A stretch of DNA of 64,000 nt, from positions 124,001-188,000 of the forward strand of contig NZ_PRDW01000006.1 of assembly GCF_002927045.1 (NCBI RefSeq), read 5' to 3'. The position numbers and the translations under genes are program-made. Positions 9,008 through 20,043 of the stretch are shown one piece after another. Numbering within the stretch: the first letter of the stretch is position 1; each line of letters opens with the position of its first letter. Below the pieces are notes generated by a model that was given only the letters and a program-made list of their open reading frames with translations, was not told the origin of the DNA and made no database searches. This stretch comes from Mycetohabitans endofungorum. Lineage in GTDB: Bacteria; Pseudomonadota; Gammaproteobacteria; Burkholderiales; Burkholderiaceae.

Positions 9008-10141
9008 TCACGACCCCGTGCGCAAGCGGGCAACCGCGTGGTACATGGTCGCCATGTGGTAGGGCGTCGTCGACGGCATGTCCGCGCGCACCACGGCGCC
9101 GTCCTGCGCAATCGATTCTACCCAGCCGTAGTCGCGCAAGAAACGCTGCTTGAAACGGCCGAGTTGAGTTTTCAGGGGCACGTGCGCATCTTGCGCTTCG
9201 CTGGCGCCGCGCAGCGCTTGCGATGTGGCCAGCGCGCGGGCGAATTCGGTTTGCGCCCACAACCGCTCGTTTGGCTCGATCACATGGCCATGCTCGTCCA
9301 ACGCAGCGCACACTCCGCCGGTGACAGGCGACACGCCGTGCCGGAGCGAGAACATATAGGCCGAGCCGAGCCACTTGGGCAGGTCGCTGTGTCCAAAGAC
9401 ATCCGGCGCGCTCGACGCGAGATAGAACCATTCGAACTGGTGTCCGGGTTCGATGCGCAAGGCGCTGCAGCCGATCGGCAACTCCGCGATGCAGCCGGTC
9501 GGGCGATGCACGAATGTAGCAATCATCTGTTCCGCGATACGCTGCAGCGCATCGGAAAACCACGCGTCGCGCTGCACGTCGCGGGCGGACAGGTAGGCTT
9601 CGGCCAAGTGCATGATCGGGTTCTGCTGCGGGCCGTCGACGAGCGTCCGAAAGTCGGCGGATAGCACCGCGTTGTACAGACCGGCGTCGGTCGCGAAGCG
9701 CGTTTCAATCACGTGCAGTGTCGCTTCGAGCAGATCCAGTGCATCCCGGTTGCCCCGGTGCCGGAAATATTCCGCGCAACTGAACACGATGAATGCATGC
9801 GTGTACAGATCCTTTTGCGTCTCTTGCGGCACGCCTTGTACATCGATGCTGTAGTGCCAGCCGCCATGTGTCGTATCCACGAACCGGCTGCGCAGCGATT
9901 CGAACAGGCGGTCTGCGTGATCGTGCCAGCCAGCTGCGCTGAACACGTAGAGTTGGCGCGCACATGCCATAGCCCGGTAGCGCGTGGGCGGCAACGCAGG
10001 CTGTCCTGGCGGCGCGATCACGTCATAAGGCAGGCCTAATGCATCATTGAAGCCCCGGGTGGCCCACAAGGGCAAAATCACGCTGGCCAGGTGCTGGTGC
10101 AACTCGTCGATGGTTGCGCTGGCGTAGTTTGGCTGGTTCAT
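9008..10141 (-). CDS. AGE-family epimerase/isomerase (N-acylglucosamine 2-epimerase family)
   Basis: 377 residues from the ATG at 10141, which has AAAAAGG about 9 nt upstream; a longer frame to 10231 adds an Arg-rich, unlikely N-terminus. The protein shows the (alpha/alpha)6-barrel family pattern: THGGWHYSID, QKDLYTHAFIVFSCAEYF, NPIMHLAEAYL, PGHQFEWFYLAS and a C-terminal TPYHMATMYHAVA. The conserved histidines in PGHQFEW and PYHMATMYH are the usual acid-base residues. Members interconvert mannose/fructose/glucose or N-acyl sugars; substrate cannot be told from sequence here. It is divergent from the nucleosidase-like gene on the right, with a GC-rich 212-bp gap. Confidence 0.88.
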   Translation of the reverse strand: MNQPNYASATIDELHQHLASVILPLWATRGFNDALGLPYDVIAPPGQPALPPTRYRAMACARQLYVFSAAGWHDHADRLFESLRSRFVDTTHGGWHYSIDVQGVPQETQKDLYTHAFIVFSCAEYFRHRGNRDALDLLEATLHVIETRFATDAGLYNAVLSADFRTLVDGPQQNPIMHLAEAYLSARDVQRDAWFSDALQRIAEQMIATFVHRPTGCIAELPIGCSALRIEPGHQFEWFYLASSAPDVFGHSDLPKWLGSAYMFSLRHGVSPVTGGVCAALDEHGHVIEPNERLWAQTEFARALATSQALRGASEAQDAHVPLKTQLGRFKQRFLRDYGWVESIAQDGAVVRADMPSTTPYHMATMYHAVARLRTGS

Positions 10142-10353
10142 GCAACAGGCCTTTTTCCGGGAACGGCTGGGATGCGAGTGTACCGCAACTGTCGCCCCTT
10201 CCCGCTGTCGGCGTGGCGATGGAGTGCGCACCCGTCGCGCGCGGCCGGCAGCCTGCTATGCTAGCGGGCTCGGCATCGCCAGAGCCCGACCTGACCCGAC
10301 CCACGGGCGGCCGTGCCTGGCTTGGCCGGTGCACGCAACGTCCCTTCCGACCT

Positions 10354-11148
10354 ATGAATACAGTACAAGAATCAAACGCTCGTCCGCTCGGCATCATGGC
10401 TGCGTTGCCGGAGGAAATCGCCCCCCTGATCGACGAAATGCGTGCCGCGCCGGACTGGCGCACGGTGACGCTGGGCCGCCGCGAATACGCGCTTGGCACG
10501 CTGCGCGGCCTGCCGTGCGTGATGACGCTGGCGCGTGTGGGCAAGGTAGCCGCGGCGACCACCGCGACTGCGATGATCCACCAATTCGGTGTTGACGCCA
10601 TTATTTTCACTGGCGTCGCGGGTGGTGTCGCGCGGCAGGTGCGGGTGGGTGACATCGTCATCGCGGATGCGCTGATGCAGCACGACCTGGACGCATCGCC
10701 GCTGTTTCCGCGATTCGAAGTGCCGTTGCTCGGCGTGTCTCGCTTCGGCACTGACGATAGCCTGTCGGACGCGCTTGCAGTGGCCGCGGCATCGTTTGTG
10801 CGCGCGCAGGCGACGCAGCTCGTCCAGCGCTACCGTGGTGTGATCGACGATATGCCGCGCGTGCATCGGGGGCTCGTCGTTAGCGGCGACCGGTTCATTG
10901 CCGACCATGCTGCACGCGAAGCCGTGCTAGCGGCCGCGCCGGACGCATTGGCGGTCGAAATGGAAGGGGCTGCGCTGGCGCAGGTCTGTCACGAGTACGA
11001 CGTGCGCTGCGCGGTGGTCCGCACGATCTCGGATGTCGCTGACGCACACGCCGCGGTGTCGTTCTCGACGTTCCTCGCCGAGGTGGCGAGCGCGTATTCG
11101 AGCGGCGTGCTGCAGCGTTTTCTTGCGCAGCACCGGGTGCAGCAATAG
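10354..11148 (+). CDS. 5'-methylthioadenosine/S-adenosylhomocysteine nucleosidase-like protein
   Basis: 264 residues. The N-terminus GIMAALPEEIAPLIDEM has the family's catalytic-acid region; the nucleoside site VEMEGAALAQVC and the catalytic aspartate in RTISDVADAHA are present. IIFTGVAGGVARQVRVGDIVIA is the phosphorylase-like ribose/base loop. The enzyme cleaves adenine from MTA and SAH in methyl-cycle recycling. A longer frame begins at 10114 but only the part from ATG 10354 resembles the family; ATG 10396 is an alternative. It is slightly longer than the E. coli type, with an insert near DAMPRVH-like residues (RYRGVIDDMPRVHRG). Confidence in the family is high, in exact substrate moderate. 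Confidence 0.88.
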   Translation: MNTVQESNARPLGIMAALPEEIAPLIDEMRAAPDWRTVTLGRREYALGTLRGLPCVMTLARVGKVAAATTATAMIHQFGVDAIIFTGVAGGVARQVRVGDIVIADALMQHDLDASPLFPRFEVPLLGVSRFGTDDSLSDALAVAAASFVRAQATQLVQRYRGVIDDMPRVHRGLVVSGDRFIADHAAREAVLAAAPDALAVEMEGAALAQVCHEYDVRCAVVRTISDVADAHAAVSFSTFLAEVASAYSSGVLQRFLAQHRVQQ

Positions 11149-11369
11149 CGGTCGCGACGCGTAGCCGTCCCGCATGAGCCGGCGGTCTTCGGGTGGCGCC
11201 GGCCAATTGGGCTTGGAGCCTGCTATGCGAAGGCTTCTTTGAAGGAAGCAAGAACGGTATTCAGTGCCTTGATTCTCATGGCTCACCCATGGATGGCTCG
11301 GATGATATGGACTATCAGGCAACGATCGGCCGGTCGACGGCCCGATCCTTGGCGCAAAGCCGCTTTACT

Positions 11370-11873
11370 TTACGCAGCCTTTGCCGCGCATTCTGCGCAC
11401 AAGCCCTTGAGTTCAAGTTCGCCTCGGACAAGTGTGAAGCCGGTCGATTCAATCTTATCCACCAGCGCGTGATGAACACCCGGCGCATCGATTTCCGCGA
11501 CTGCGCCACAGGACTGACAGACGATCAGGATTCCGTGCCGGCAGTGCGTCAAGTCATGACATACCGTGAACGCGTTGATCGACTCGATCCGATGCACCAA
11601 TCCCACGGACTGCAGGAAATCGAGCGCGCGGTAGACGGTCGGCGGCGCGGAGCCCGGGTGAATCTTGCGCATTTCGTCGAGCAGCGTGTAGGCCTTGGTG
11701 GCGCGGCCGGATTGCAGCAGCAACGACAGGACTTTCTGGCGTAGCGGTGTCAGCGATTCGCCGCGCTCCTGGCAGTACGCGTGCGCGAGCTGCAACGCCT
11801 GCGCGACATCGGGCACCGGTGGACCGGCCTGCGCCGCGCGAGCAGTGGGAGTACGGGATGGAGTGTTGGGCAT
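11370..11873 (-). CDS. Fur-family transcriptional regulator, Zur-like
   Basis: 167 residues. The winged-helix part reads YCQERGESLTPLRQKVLSLLLQ, then the metal-binding hinge and C-terminal dimer domain with two CxxC pairs (VCQSCGAVAEID and LCAECAAKAA) that hold structural zinc. The N-terminal 25 residues are a Pro/Ala/Thr-rich extension. Zur represses zinc-uptake genes. The ATG at 11873 lies 10 bp after the stop of the copper ATPase gene on the same strand, so the two are probably co-transcribed, an unusual pairing of copper export and zinc control. Confidence 0.87.
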   Translation of the reverse strand: MPNTPSRTPTARAAQAGPPVPDVAQALQLAHAYCQERGESLTPLRQKVLSLLLQSGRATKAYTLLDEMRKIHPGSAPPTVYRALDFLQSVGLVHRIESINAFTVCHDLTHCRHGILIVCQSCGAVAEIDAPGVHHALVDKIESTGFTLVRGELELKGLCAECAAKAA

Positions 11874-11883
11874 GCCAATGATT

Positions 11884-14157
11884 CTACATGGGCTGGCGCG
11901 CCCGTGCGTTGCTGCTGCGCCAGCGCCGCAGCAGCAACGCATTGCCCACGACGCTCACGCTGGACAAGGCCATCGCTGCACCCGCGACCATCGGATTGAG
12001 CCACCCGAGCCCGGCCAATGGCACGCCGACGATGTTGTAGACGAAAGCCCAGAATAGGTTTTGCCAGATTTTGCGATATGTACGTCGTGACAGGTCCAGT
12101 GCGTCGGCCACCAGTGCAGGATCGTCACGCATTAACGTGATGCCGGCAGCGTGCATCGCAACGTCCGTGCCGCTGCCGATCGCGATGCCCAAGTCGGCGG
12201 TGGCCAGCGCCGGCGCATCGTTGACACCGTCGCCGACCATCGCCACCACATTGCCTTGCTCGCGCAACCGCGCGATCATCGCGGCCTTGTCTTGCGGCGA
12301 CATGTCCGCATGCACTTCGGCGATGCCAACCGCCGAGGCGACTGCCGCTGCGCTGCCGCCGTTGTCACCCGTCATCAGCAGGGTGCGCATGCCCGATGCG
12401 GCGAGCCGGGCGAGCGCCGCCTGGGCCGATGGCCTGACCGTGTCGCCGAACGCGATTAGCGCCAGCGGGGCAGGCGATGGCGCCACGCGCACCAGCCACG
12501 ATACGGTGTTGCCGGCCCGCTGCAGTGCGTCCGAACGCCCCTGCCGCGCCGCGTCGGGCACGATGCCAAGCTCGCGCAGCCATCGCGTGCTGCCAATGCC
12601 AAAGATCGCGTCGCCGATCGTTGCCTGAATGCCACGTCCAGCGATGGCGCGGGTGTCGCGCGCCTTGGCGGCAACTACCTGCCGCTGCTGTGCCAAGGCA
12701 ACGATTGCGCGCGCCAGCGGATGTTCGCTGTGCTGCTGCACACCGGCGGCAATCGACAGCGCGTCCTCGTCTGTGCCCTCTAATGCATCGAAGGCCACGA
12801 CGACGGGCTTGCCGTCGGTCAACGTGCCGGTCTTGTCGAGCGCGATGACGTTAACCCGATGCGCAAGCTCCAGTGCCTCGGCGTCCTTGATCAGCATCCC
12901 ATGTCGGGCCGCGACGCCGGTGCCGGCAAGGATGGCGGTTGGCGTCGCAAGCCCAAGCGAACAGGGGCAGGCGATCACCAATACGGCGACTGCGTTCAGG
13001 ATCGCGTGTTGGACCGGTGCGCCGGTAAGCAACCAGCCGTACAGCGTGACCAGTGCAATCGCGATGATGGCCGGCACAAATACGGCGCTGACGCGATCCA
13101 CCAGTCGCTGGATGGGCGCCTTCGCGGCCTGTGCGGTCTCGACCAGCTGGATGATCTGCGCCAACATCGTTTGTGCACCGACCCCCGTCGTCTCGATCAC
13201 GACCGCGCCTTCGCCGTTCAGCGAGCCGGCGTGCACTGTGTCGCCTTCATCTTTCGCCACGGGAAGGCTCTCACCGCTCAGCATGGTTTCATTCGCGTGC
13301 GTGCGGCCGCTGACGATGCGGCCATCAACCGGGAATCGCTCGCCGGGACGCACGATCACTTGCATGCCGACGCGCACGTCGGACAGTGGTAGCGCACGTT
13401 CGGTGCCCTCGATACGCACGCGGGCTGTATCAGGCCGCAGCGCGTTTAGTGCGCGAATCGCGGCGGTGGTCTGTCGCTTGGCGCGGGTTTCGAGCCACTT
13501 GCCGAACAGCACCAGCGTGATGACTACGGCGGATGCCTCGAAATAGAGGGGGGCACCGCCATGTGGGTGGGTCGCCCATTGGTAAAGGGACAATCCATAA
13601 GCGGCCGATGTGCCCAGCGCGACAAGCAGGTCCATGTTGCCGGATAGCGCTCGCACGGCCTTGTAGCCGGATACGTAGAAGCGCGCGCCGAGCACGAACT
13701 GGATCACGGTCGCCAGCACGGCTTGCAGCAGAATCGGCACGCTTGGCGCGCCGTGGCCTGTCGCCGCCTGTATGTCCGCCATCGGCTCGCCGGAGGAATG
13801 GGGCGATGGCGCGGTGCCCGCCAGCATCTCGATCATGGGCACCAGCAGCGGCAGTGTCAGCAAGGTGGAGACGATCACCGCCGCCAGCAGCCGCATTGCG
13901 TTCTCGTGTGAAGCCGCAGCGGGCGTCTCGGGCGTTAGATGTGCGTCGTAGCCAACCTTCTTGACGGCGGCGACGAGTGTGGGAGCCGCCACATCGGGCC
14001 CGGCCGTGACCGATGCCCGCTCGGTCGCCAGATTAACGGTCACATGGAATACCCCCGGCACCTTGCCGAGTGCGCGCTCGACACGCGTCACGCAGGAGGC
14101 GCATGTCATGCCTTCAATATCCAGCGATGTCGTGTAGGTCGGGGAGGCTTTCATCAT
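11884..14157 (-). CDS. copA: Copper-translocating P1B-type ATPase
   Basis: 757 residues. One N-terminal heavy-metal domain carries MTCASC (residues 17-22). The membrane CPC motif is in [14 protein letters not shown]; the phosphorylation site is DKTGTLT; also seen are SEHPLA (the HP motif), [13 protein letters not shown] and [11 protein letters not shown]. Eight transmembrane segments are expected. It exports Cu(I) from the cytoplasm. The first ATG is at 14157, with a second codon also ATG. The gene is followed by zur-like at 10 bp. Its start abuts an RND-adaptor remnant on the other strand, so its own promoter must lie within that dead gene. No CueR-type regulator is next to it. Confidence 0.94.
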   Translation of the reverse strand: MMKASPTYTTSLDIEGMTCASCVTRVERALGKVPGVFHVTVNLATERASVTAGPDVAAPTLVAAVKKVGYDAHLTPETPAAASHENAMRLLAAVIVSTLLTLPLLVPMIEMLAGTAPSPHSSGEPMADIQAATGHGAPSVPILLQAVLATVIQFVLGARFYVSGYKAVRALSGNMDLLVALGTSAAYGLSLYQWATHPHGGAPLYFEASAVVITLVLFGKWLETRAKRQTTAAIRALNALRPDTARVRIEGTERALPLSDVRVGMQVIVRPGERFPVDGRIVSGRTHANETMLSGESLPVAKDEGDTVHAGSLNGEGAVVIETTGVGAQTMLAQIIQLVETAQAAKAPIQRLVDRVSAVFVPAIIAIALVTLYGWLLTGAPVQHAILNAVAVLVIACPCSLGLATPTAILAGTGVAARHGMLIKDAEALELAHRVNVIALDKTGTLTDGKPVVVAFDALEGTDEDALSIAAGVQQHSEHPLARAIVALAQQRQVVAAKARDTRAIAGRGIQATIGDAIFGIGSTRWLRELGIVPDAARQGRSDALQRAGNTVSWLVRVAPSPAPLALIAFGDTVRPSAQAALARLAASGMRTLLMTGDNGGSAAAVASAVGIAEVHADMSPQDKAAMIARLREQGNVVAMVGDGVNDAPALATADLGIAIGSGTDVAMHAAGITLMRDDPALVADALDLSRRTYRKIWQNLFWAFVYNIVGVPLAGLGWLNPMVAGAAMALSSVSVVGNALLLRRWRSSNARARQPM

Positions 14158-14290
14158 GTCGGGGCGCGATACAGGATGGATGCAGTATCAGCCTTCTCAT
14201 GATGGGAGAGTCAAGGTCACACGGCGACCCGTCACGCCGCTGCCACGCGCGACAGAACAACACTACGATGCCCATCCCGGGTCCGGCGTC

Positions 14291-14902
14291 GCGACCGAAG
14301 GGGCTACCGTCGGTCGATACGGCATCCAGAGCGGCGTGCTCAGGGCCCAGTCTTCGAGCGACGAAAACGCATCGGGCGGGTTCGATGACGTATCGGTGAT
14401 GCCGATCTACGTATCGTTCGACGTCGACGAGCAGACGTACTTGCAGTATTTGAGCCGTGACGGTCACGGCGGGAGCAGCGTGCCGGTGCAGCTGGATCTG
14501 GCCAATGAGGCGGGTTACTCGCGCAATGGTGTCATCGCGTCGGTCGATAACCGGCTTGACACGACATCCGGCACGATCCGCGTGCGCGCGCGCTTTGACA
14601 ACGTGGACGGCTCGCTGCTGCCCGGTCTGTATGCGCGAGTGAAAGTCGGCGGCGGCGCGCCGCATCCGGCCGTGATGATTGGCGACAGCGCAATCGGCAC
14701 AGACCAGGACAAGAAGTACGTGCTGGTGGTCACGCCGCAAGGCCGCGCCGAATATCGTGAAGTGCAGTTGGGCAACCAACAGGATGGCTTGCGCGTGATC
14801 ACCAAGGGGCTCAAGTCCGGTGAGCGCATCGTCGTGAACGGACTGCAGCGGGTGCGTCCTGGCGAGCCGGTGAAGGTCAATGCCGTGCAGATGACGAGCT
14901 GA
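14291..14902 (+). pseudogene. RND efflux periplasmic adaptor, C-terminal remnant
   Basis: The frame reads like the last half of an AcrA/MexA-type membrane-fusion protein: GRYGIQSGVL, then MPIYVSFDVDEQTYLQYL, NGVIASVDNRLDTTSGTIRVRA, LLPGLYARVKV and a C-terminal GLKSGERIVVNGLQRVRPGEPV. About the first 180 residues, including signal peptide, lipobox and hairpin, are missing; upstream is the start of copA on the other strand. The gene is followed 18 bp later by the RND pump remnant, as in intact mexAB-type operons. The truncation makes it non-functional. Confidence 0.85.
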
Positions 14903-14919
14903 TGTAAAAGGAAATCAGC

Positions 14920-16420
14920 GTGAATATTTCAAAGTTCTTTATCGACCGGCCGATCTTCGCCGGGGTGCTGTCGGTGCTGGTGTTGCTGGCCGGCGTAATT
15001 GCACTGTTCCAGCTGCCGATTTCCGAGTATCCGGAGGTCGTGCCGCCTTCGGTGATCGTGCACGCGCAGTATCCAGGCGCGAACCCGAAGGTGATTGCCG
15101 AGACGGTGGCCTCGCCGCTAGAGGAACAGATCAACGGTGTCGAGAACATGCTGTACATGCAGTCGCAGGCCAATAGCGACGGCAACATGACCACGACAGT
15201 GACCTTCAATCTCGGCACCGATCCGGATAAGGCACAGCAGCTGGTGCAGAATCGGGTGTCGCAGGCATTGCCGCGATTGCCCGAGGACGTGCAGCGGCTC
15301 GGGGTGACCACGATCAAGAGTTCGTCCACGTTGACGATGGTCGTGCATCTGATTTCGCCGAACGACCGCTACGATATGACGTATTTGCGTAACTACGCGT
15401 TGATTAATGTCAAGGACCGGCTAGAGCGGATCTAGGGCGTCAGCCAGGTGCAATTGTGGGGTTCCGGCGACTATTCGATGCGTGTTTGGCTCGATCCGCA
15501 AAAGGTCGCGCAACGCGGCATGGCCGCGAGCGACGTGATCAACGCGATTCGCGAGCAGAACGTGCAGGTCGCCGCCGGCGTGGTCGGCGCCTCGCCGGCG
15601 TTACCTGGCGCGCCGTTGCAGCTGTCGGTCAACGCGCAGGGTCGGCTGCAGACCGAAGAGCAGTTCGGCCATCGTGCTGAAGACCATCGCCTGATGGCGG
15701 GGTGACACACCAGCGAGACGTGGCGCGCGTGGAACTCGGCGCATCCGAGTATGGGCTGCGTGCGTTGCTCGACAATAAACCCGCGGTTGCGATCGCGATC
15801 AACCAGTCGCCGGGGGCGAATTCGCTGGCGATCTCCGAGCCGGTGCGCAAGACGATGGCCGAACTCAAGGCCGACATGCCGCCGGGGGTGGAATACCGCA
15901 TTGTCTATGACCCGACGCAGTTCGTGCGGGCCAGCATCAACGCGGTCGTACACACACTGCTCGGGCGAGCGCGCTGGTTGTGATCGTGGTGATCGTGTTC
16001 CTGCAGACCTGGCGGGCGTCCATCATTCCGTTGATCGCGGTGCCGGTGTCGATCGTCGGCACGTTTTCACTGCTGCTCGCGTTCGGTTTCTCGATCAACG
16101 CGTTGTCACTGTTCGGCATGGTGCTGGCGATCGGCATCGTCGTCGATGATGCGATCGTGGTGGTGGAGAACGTCGAGCGCAACATCGCCTCCGGGCTATC
16201 CGCCAAGGAGGCGACCTATCTTGCGATGCGTGAGGTGAGTGGGCCGATCATCGCCATCGCGCTGATGCTGGTCGCGGTGTTCGTGCCGCTGGCGTTCATG
16301 AGCGGTCTGACCGGGCAGTTCTACAAGCAGTTTGCGATGACCATCGCGATTTCCACGGTGATCTCCGCGTTCAATTCGCTGACGCTATCGCCGGCGTTAT
16401 CCGTGCTGCTGCTCAAGGCC
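14920..16420 (+). pseudogene. RND efflux pump (AcrB/MexB type), multiply broken and C-terminally deleted
   Basis: Begins as a normal HAE1 pump (MNISKFFIDRPIFAGVLS; IALFQLPISEYPEVVPP). An in-frame TAG at 15433-15435 follows INVKDRLERI, after which the same frame goes on (GVSQVQLWGSGDYSM). A frameshift lies near 15669, where QTEEQFG changes frame; the reading returns as RDVARVELGASEYGL. Another frameshift lies near 15965 in the first membrane-helix block, after which [17 protein letters not shown] and [17 protein letters not shown] are clear. At [12 protein letters not shown] (ends about 16420) homology stops and an outer-membrane channel gene begins in frame. Roughly 550-600 residues of the ~1050-residue pump are gone. 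Confidence 0.92.
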
Positions 16421-17293
16421 CGTACCGTCGCATTGCGTGAGCAGGCGCTTCAGCTCGTACAGCATCGCTTCGACGAGGGTGATATCAGCGAACTGGACGT
16501 TGCGCGCGCAACGTCCGAATTGGCGACGGCCCGCTCGGATGCGATAACGCTCGCCCAGCTTAGGGCTGTCTCGGAGCACAGCCTGGCGATTCTGCTTGGC
16601 AAGCCGCCAGCGCAGATCTCGCTCGCGCCGCGGCCGCTGGAGCCGGTCACGGTGCAGATCCCGGCCGGCTTGCCATCCGCGCTGCTCGAGCGCCGCCCGG
16701 ACATTGCAGCCGCCGAGCGCGCGATGGCGGCGGCCAATGCCCGGATCGGCATCGCCAAGGCTGCGTTCTTCCCGAGCCTGACGCTGACCGGGGCCGGTGG
16801 GTTCGAATCGGCCAGCCTCGGCGATCTATTTCGCTGGACCAGCCGCACGTTCCTGCTCGGCCCGATGGTCGGCACCGCGCTGACGATGCCCCTGTTCGAC
16901 GGTGGCGCGCGCAGCGCGAACCTGGCCAATGCGCGCGCCAAGTACGAGGAGGATGTCGTGAACTATCGGCAGCAGGTGCTCGTCGCGTTCCAGGAAGTTG
17001 AGGACAACCTCGCAAACTTGCGCATCCTGACCGACCAGATCCAGGCGCAGAACGACGCCGTGCAGGCATCGGGTCGGGTTGCACAGTTGTCGCGCGCGCA
17101 GTACCGCGAGGGCTCAGTCAACTATCTGGACGTGATCGATTCGGAGCGCACGGTGCTACAGAGCCAGCGTGCGGCCGTGCAGCTGACCGGCGCGCAGGCG
17201 GTGTACACGGTGAACCTGATACGCGCGCTGGGCGGCGGCTGGGACGCGCCAACGTCCCCGACGCAACCGGCCTCGCCGCTGGCTGCGCGCTAA
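16421..17293 (+). pseudogene. Outer-membrane efflux channel (OprM/NodT type), C-terminal part fused to pump remnant
   Basis: About 290 residues matching the second half of an RND outer-membrane factor: [59 protein letters not shown] and [20 protein letters not shown]. The N-terminal half with signal peptide and lipid-anchor cysteine is absent. It is in frame with the pump remnant, so a 437-residue chimera could be translated from 15980, ending in TAA at 17291. It has no export signal for the channel part and is best viewed as the scar of one deletion that removed the end of the pump gene and the beginning of the channel gene. Confidence 0.9.
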
Positions 17294-18534
17294 AGGTTTT
17301 TCGCCGGCCGCCATGGAGCGGCGCCACGGTCACCGACGGATGGCCGCCGCGCCGATTGTTCATCCAATCCAACAAGTCCATTCCGTTGCAGCCGATTTAT
17401 CCGTTCTCGCGTGGTTCCTACAATGCCATGCATCGACGTAGGAACAGCGATATCGTGCGGCTCGGTGGCCGCGATGCACGAGGCGATATCGCATCGCAAG
17501 TGGAGCATCTGATGAGAGCGCTGATCGAACGCCAGTTGTACCACCCTGCATTCATGCTGCCGATGATCGCACTGATGCAGTTGATGGTCGCGCTCGACTT
17601 TAACCTGACGCAAGTTATCCTCATCATGGTGACCAAAGGTGTGCAAAGCGGCTGGCACGTGTTGCACCATGCGGTTGTGCACCTACTGGGCTGCTCGGTC
17701 AAACCACTCGGCGATCGCGACTGCCTCTGCGGTTACCATTGAACGTAACCCCGTGCGAACGCAACCCCGCGTTCGCGCCTGCCCGATTCTGCGCGCTGCG
17801 ATGCTGGCTAACCGTCCACTGACCGAGCAAATGGGTAACCGTTAATTCGATGCTGACCACTTGGTTGGCCAACTGATCGAGAAAATCAGGCGGCGCGTCG
17901 TCCAGTTTCCATGGTGAGTCCGTCACACGTACCTGCATCTGTCGCATGAGCCGGGCGAGCAGCGCGCGCACCTATCGCGGATCGTCATGTACGACGAGGC
18001 GGTCCTAGGCGTGCATCGCTGCATAAGTCGCAGGTCGGTGCGAGTCGCAGGCCGTTGCGGCACGATGAGCCTGTTGTTTGCTCGGATACCAGTCTGGCGA
18101 CACGTAGGCGCTTGAGCCTTGCAACAAAGCGAGCGTGTCCGAATCAGTGCGCGCGTCGCGGATTGGCGTATGCGATGGGGCACTTCGGCGTGTCGAGCCA
18201 TTCTGCGCCGGCATCGATTTCGAAAGGTATGGGGTTGGCGCCTCCGGCCCGTTGCCGCTGAGCGTGACGAGCGTGCCCCACGCAGGCTTGGCGATCAGCC
18301 TGTGCAGCACATCGACGCATTTTTTTGAATGGTGGTGCAGAAACATGGGTGTCGTCCATGGGTAGGTGCAGCATGTGTTGGCCAATTGACAAGAGCCAGC
18401 CGCATGTCAACAATCTTGTCGCGGTTCATAGTTTGCAGCCGGCCGAGGACCACGGCCGCAGGTCGCAGCACGGGGTCCGGGGCGGAATGGGCCGCATCGG
18501 GTGGTCTGCGAATAACAAATACGAGGCAATCCTG
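17294..18534. other. Long stretch without a supportable gene
   Basis: About 1.2 kb with overlapping short frames on both strands. One plus-strand frame (about 17512-17742) has a hydrophobic run (HPAFMLPMIALMQLMVALDF) that could be the ruined first helix of an MFS transporter; it lacks everything after that. Nothing else is recognisable. Confidence 0.4.
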
Positions 18535-20043
18535 ATGATGCAACTCAAGTCGCTGCCGCATGCGTCGCGCGTCGTCGCACGCGTGCCTACTCCTGTTTCA
18601 TATTGTGGCGCATTGGCCGCCGCCGTGCTGGCCATCGGCTGCGCGGGGCCCCCGACGTCGGGCGCGAGCAATGCCGGTTGGACGGCGACAGAGGTGGCCG
18701 ATTCGTATGTGTTCGGCTATCCACTGGTGGTGATGGACGTGCTGCGCGAGGCGCAGACGGCGACGCGTCCGGTCAACCAACTCTATACGGGGACGTCGGG
18801 TGAGCCGGGCTTTGTCAGCAGCGGGTGGCTGGATCTCGGCCCTGAGCCGGTCGTGCTGTCGCTGCCCGACGCGCATGGCCACTACACACTGGTGCAGGCC
18901 AATGACATGTGGACCAACGTCGCCGTGTCGGCCGGCACCCGCACGACCGGCTCGCGCGCGCAAACCATCGCGTTCGTCGGGCCGGGCTGGATGGGCAGCT
19001 TGCCGCCTGGCGTCGCACGCGTGGATTCGTCAACCCGTTATTTGATGCTTCGCGTGGTGGAGCCGGGTGTGGCGCGCGGCGGCACACGGTCGCACAAGCC
19101 GAATGCAACTCCACGGGTCGCGCCACTGACCGCGTGGCTGGGCAAGCACGGCGCCGTACCATCGTCGGTGTTCGCCCGCGTTTCGCCGTCGCCGGCCGGC
19201 ACGTCAACAGGCAGCCGCATGGCCGGTAGCGCCGCGCGTGGCGCGTGGCGCCCGGCCGATGATGGATCGACCGTTGCCGCCGCGCTCGCCCGCGTCGACC
19301 AGATGAATGCTCAGGCCTTCTTTACCCGCTTGTCCGCGGCGCTGGTCGATAGCCCACCTGTGGCGGACACGGACGATCACGCGTTGCAAATGCTCAAGCA
19401 GCTCGGCATCGTGCCGGGCCAGTCTCTCGCACTGTCGCCCGTCTCGGCCAAGGCATTTGCGGCCGGTATCGAGCAGGGCACGGCACGCGTGCGTAGCGTG
19501 CCCCCGAACGGTGTCGTGGCGGCGAACGGATGGCGTTGGTTTGATGACGATGCGGGCAGCTACGGACAGGATTATGCGTATCGCGCGTACGTTGCCACGG
19601 TGATGCCCGGCGCAGGTCTGACGGAGGATGTGCTGACGCCGGTCGCCGATGTGGACCGCGACAACCGCCCGCTATCGGGGAAGAATGGCTACATGATGCA
19701 TTTCGCGCGTAACCAGTTGCCCGTCTCGGCCGGCGGCTGGACGCTCGTCGCGGAGCCGTTGGATGACGACGAAGCCAGCGGCGTCGGCGCGTCGTCCAGG
19801 GGCGACGCGCGTAGGCCGGGGTGGCGTAACTGCCATGTCGTGCTGACCGATCGCGATCATCTAGTGCGCAGCCGGGACGGGGCGATTGATATCACCGTGC
19901 AGCCGACCGCGCCAGCGCGCCCTGCCACAGCGAACTGGCTCGTATCGCCGACCGGCCGTTTCAGGATGGTCATGCGGATCTATGGCCCCAGTTCGGTGAT
20001 GCGCCGCTCGAACTGGCGGCCGCCGGCATTGGATCGCCAGTAG
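18535..20043 (+). CDS. DUF1254/DUF1214 lipoprotein
   Basis: 502 residues from the ATG at 18535, chosen because GAGG lies 8 nt upstream. The N-terminus is a lipoprotein signal (ALAAAVLAIGCAGPP; lipidated Cys near residue 38). DUF1254 follows (YVFGYPLVVMDVLREAQ, NQLYTG, VVLSLPDAHGHYTLVQAND, MWTNVAVSAG) and DUF1214 at the C-terminus (RNQLPVSAGGWTLVA, IDITVQPTAP, NWLVSPTGRFRMVMRIYGP). The family is common in environmental and host-associated proteobacteria, but its function is unknown. The gene stands alone, with non-coding sequence of 0.4-1.2 kb on both sides. Confidence 0.87.
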   Translation: MMQLKSLPHASRVVARVPTPVSYCGALAAAVLAIGCAGPPTSGASNAGWTATEVADSYVFGYPLVVMDVLREAQTATRPVNQLYTGTSGEPGFVSSGWLDLGPEPVVLSLPDAHGHYTLVQANDMWTNVAVSAGTRTTGSRAQTIAFVGPGWMGSLPPGVARVDSSTRYLMLRVVEPGVARGGTRSHKPNATPRVAPLTAWLGKHGAVPSSVFARVSPSPAGTSTGSRMAGSAARGAWRPADDGSTVAAALARVDQMNAQAFFTRLSAALVDSPPVADTDDHALQMLKQLGIVPGQSLALSPVSAKAFAAGIEQGTARVRSVPPNGVVAANGWRWFDDDAGSYGQDYAYRAYVATVMPGAGLTEDVLTPVADVDRDNRPLSGKNGYMMHFARNQLPVSAGGWTLVAEPLDDDEASGVGASSRGDARRPGWRNCHVVLTDRDHLVRSRDGAIDITVQPTAPARPATANWLVSPTGRFRMVMRIYGPSSVMRRSNWRPPALDRQ

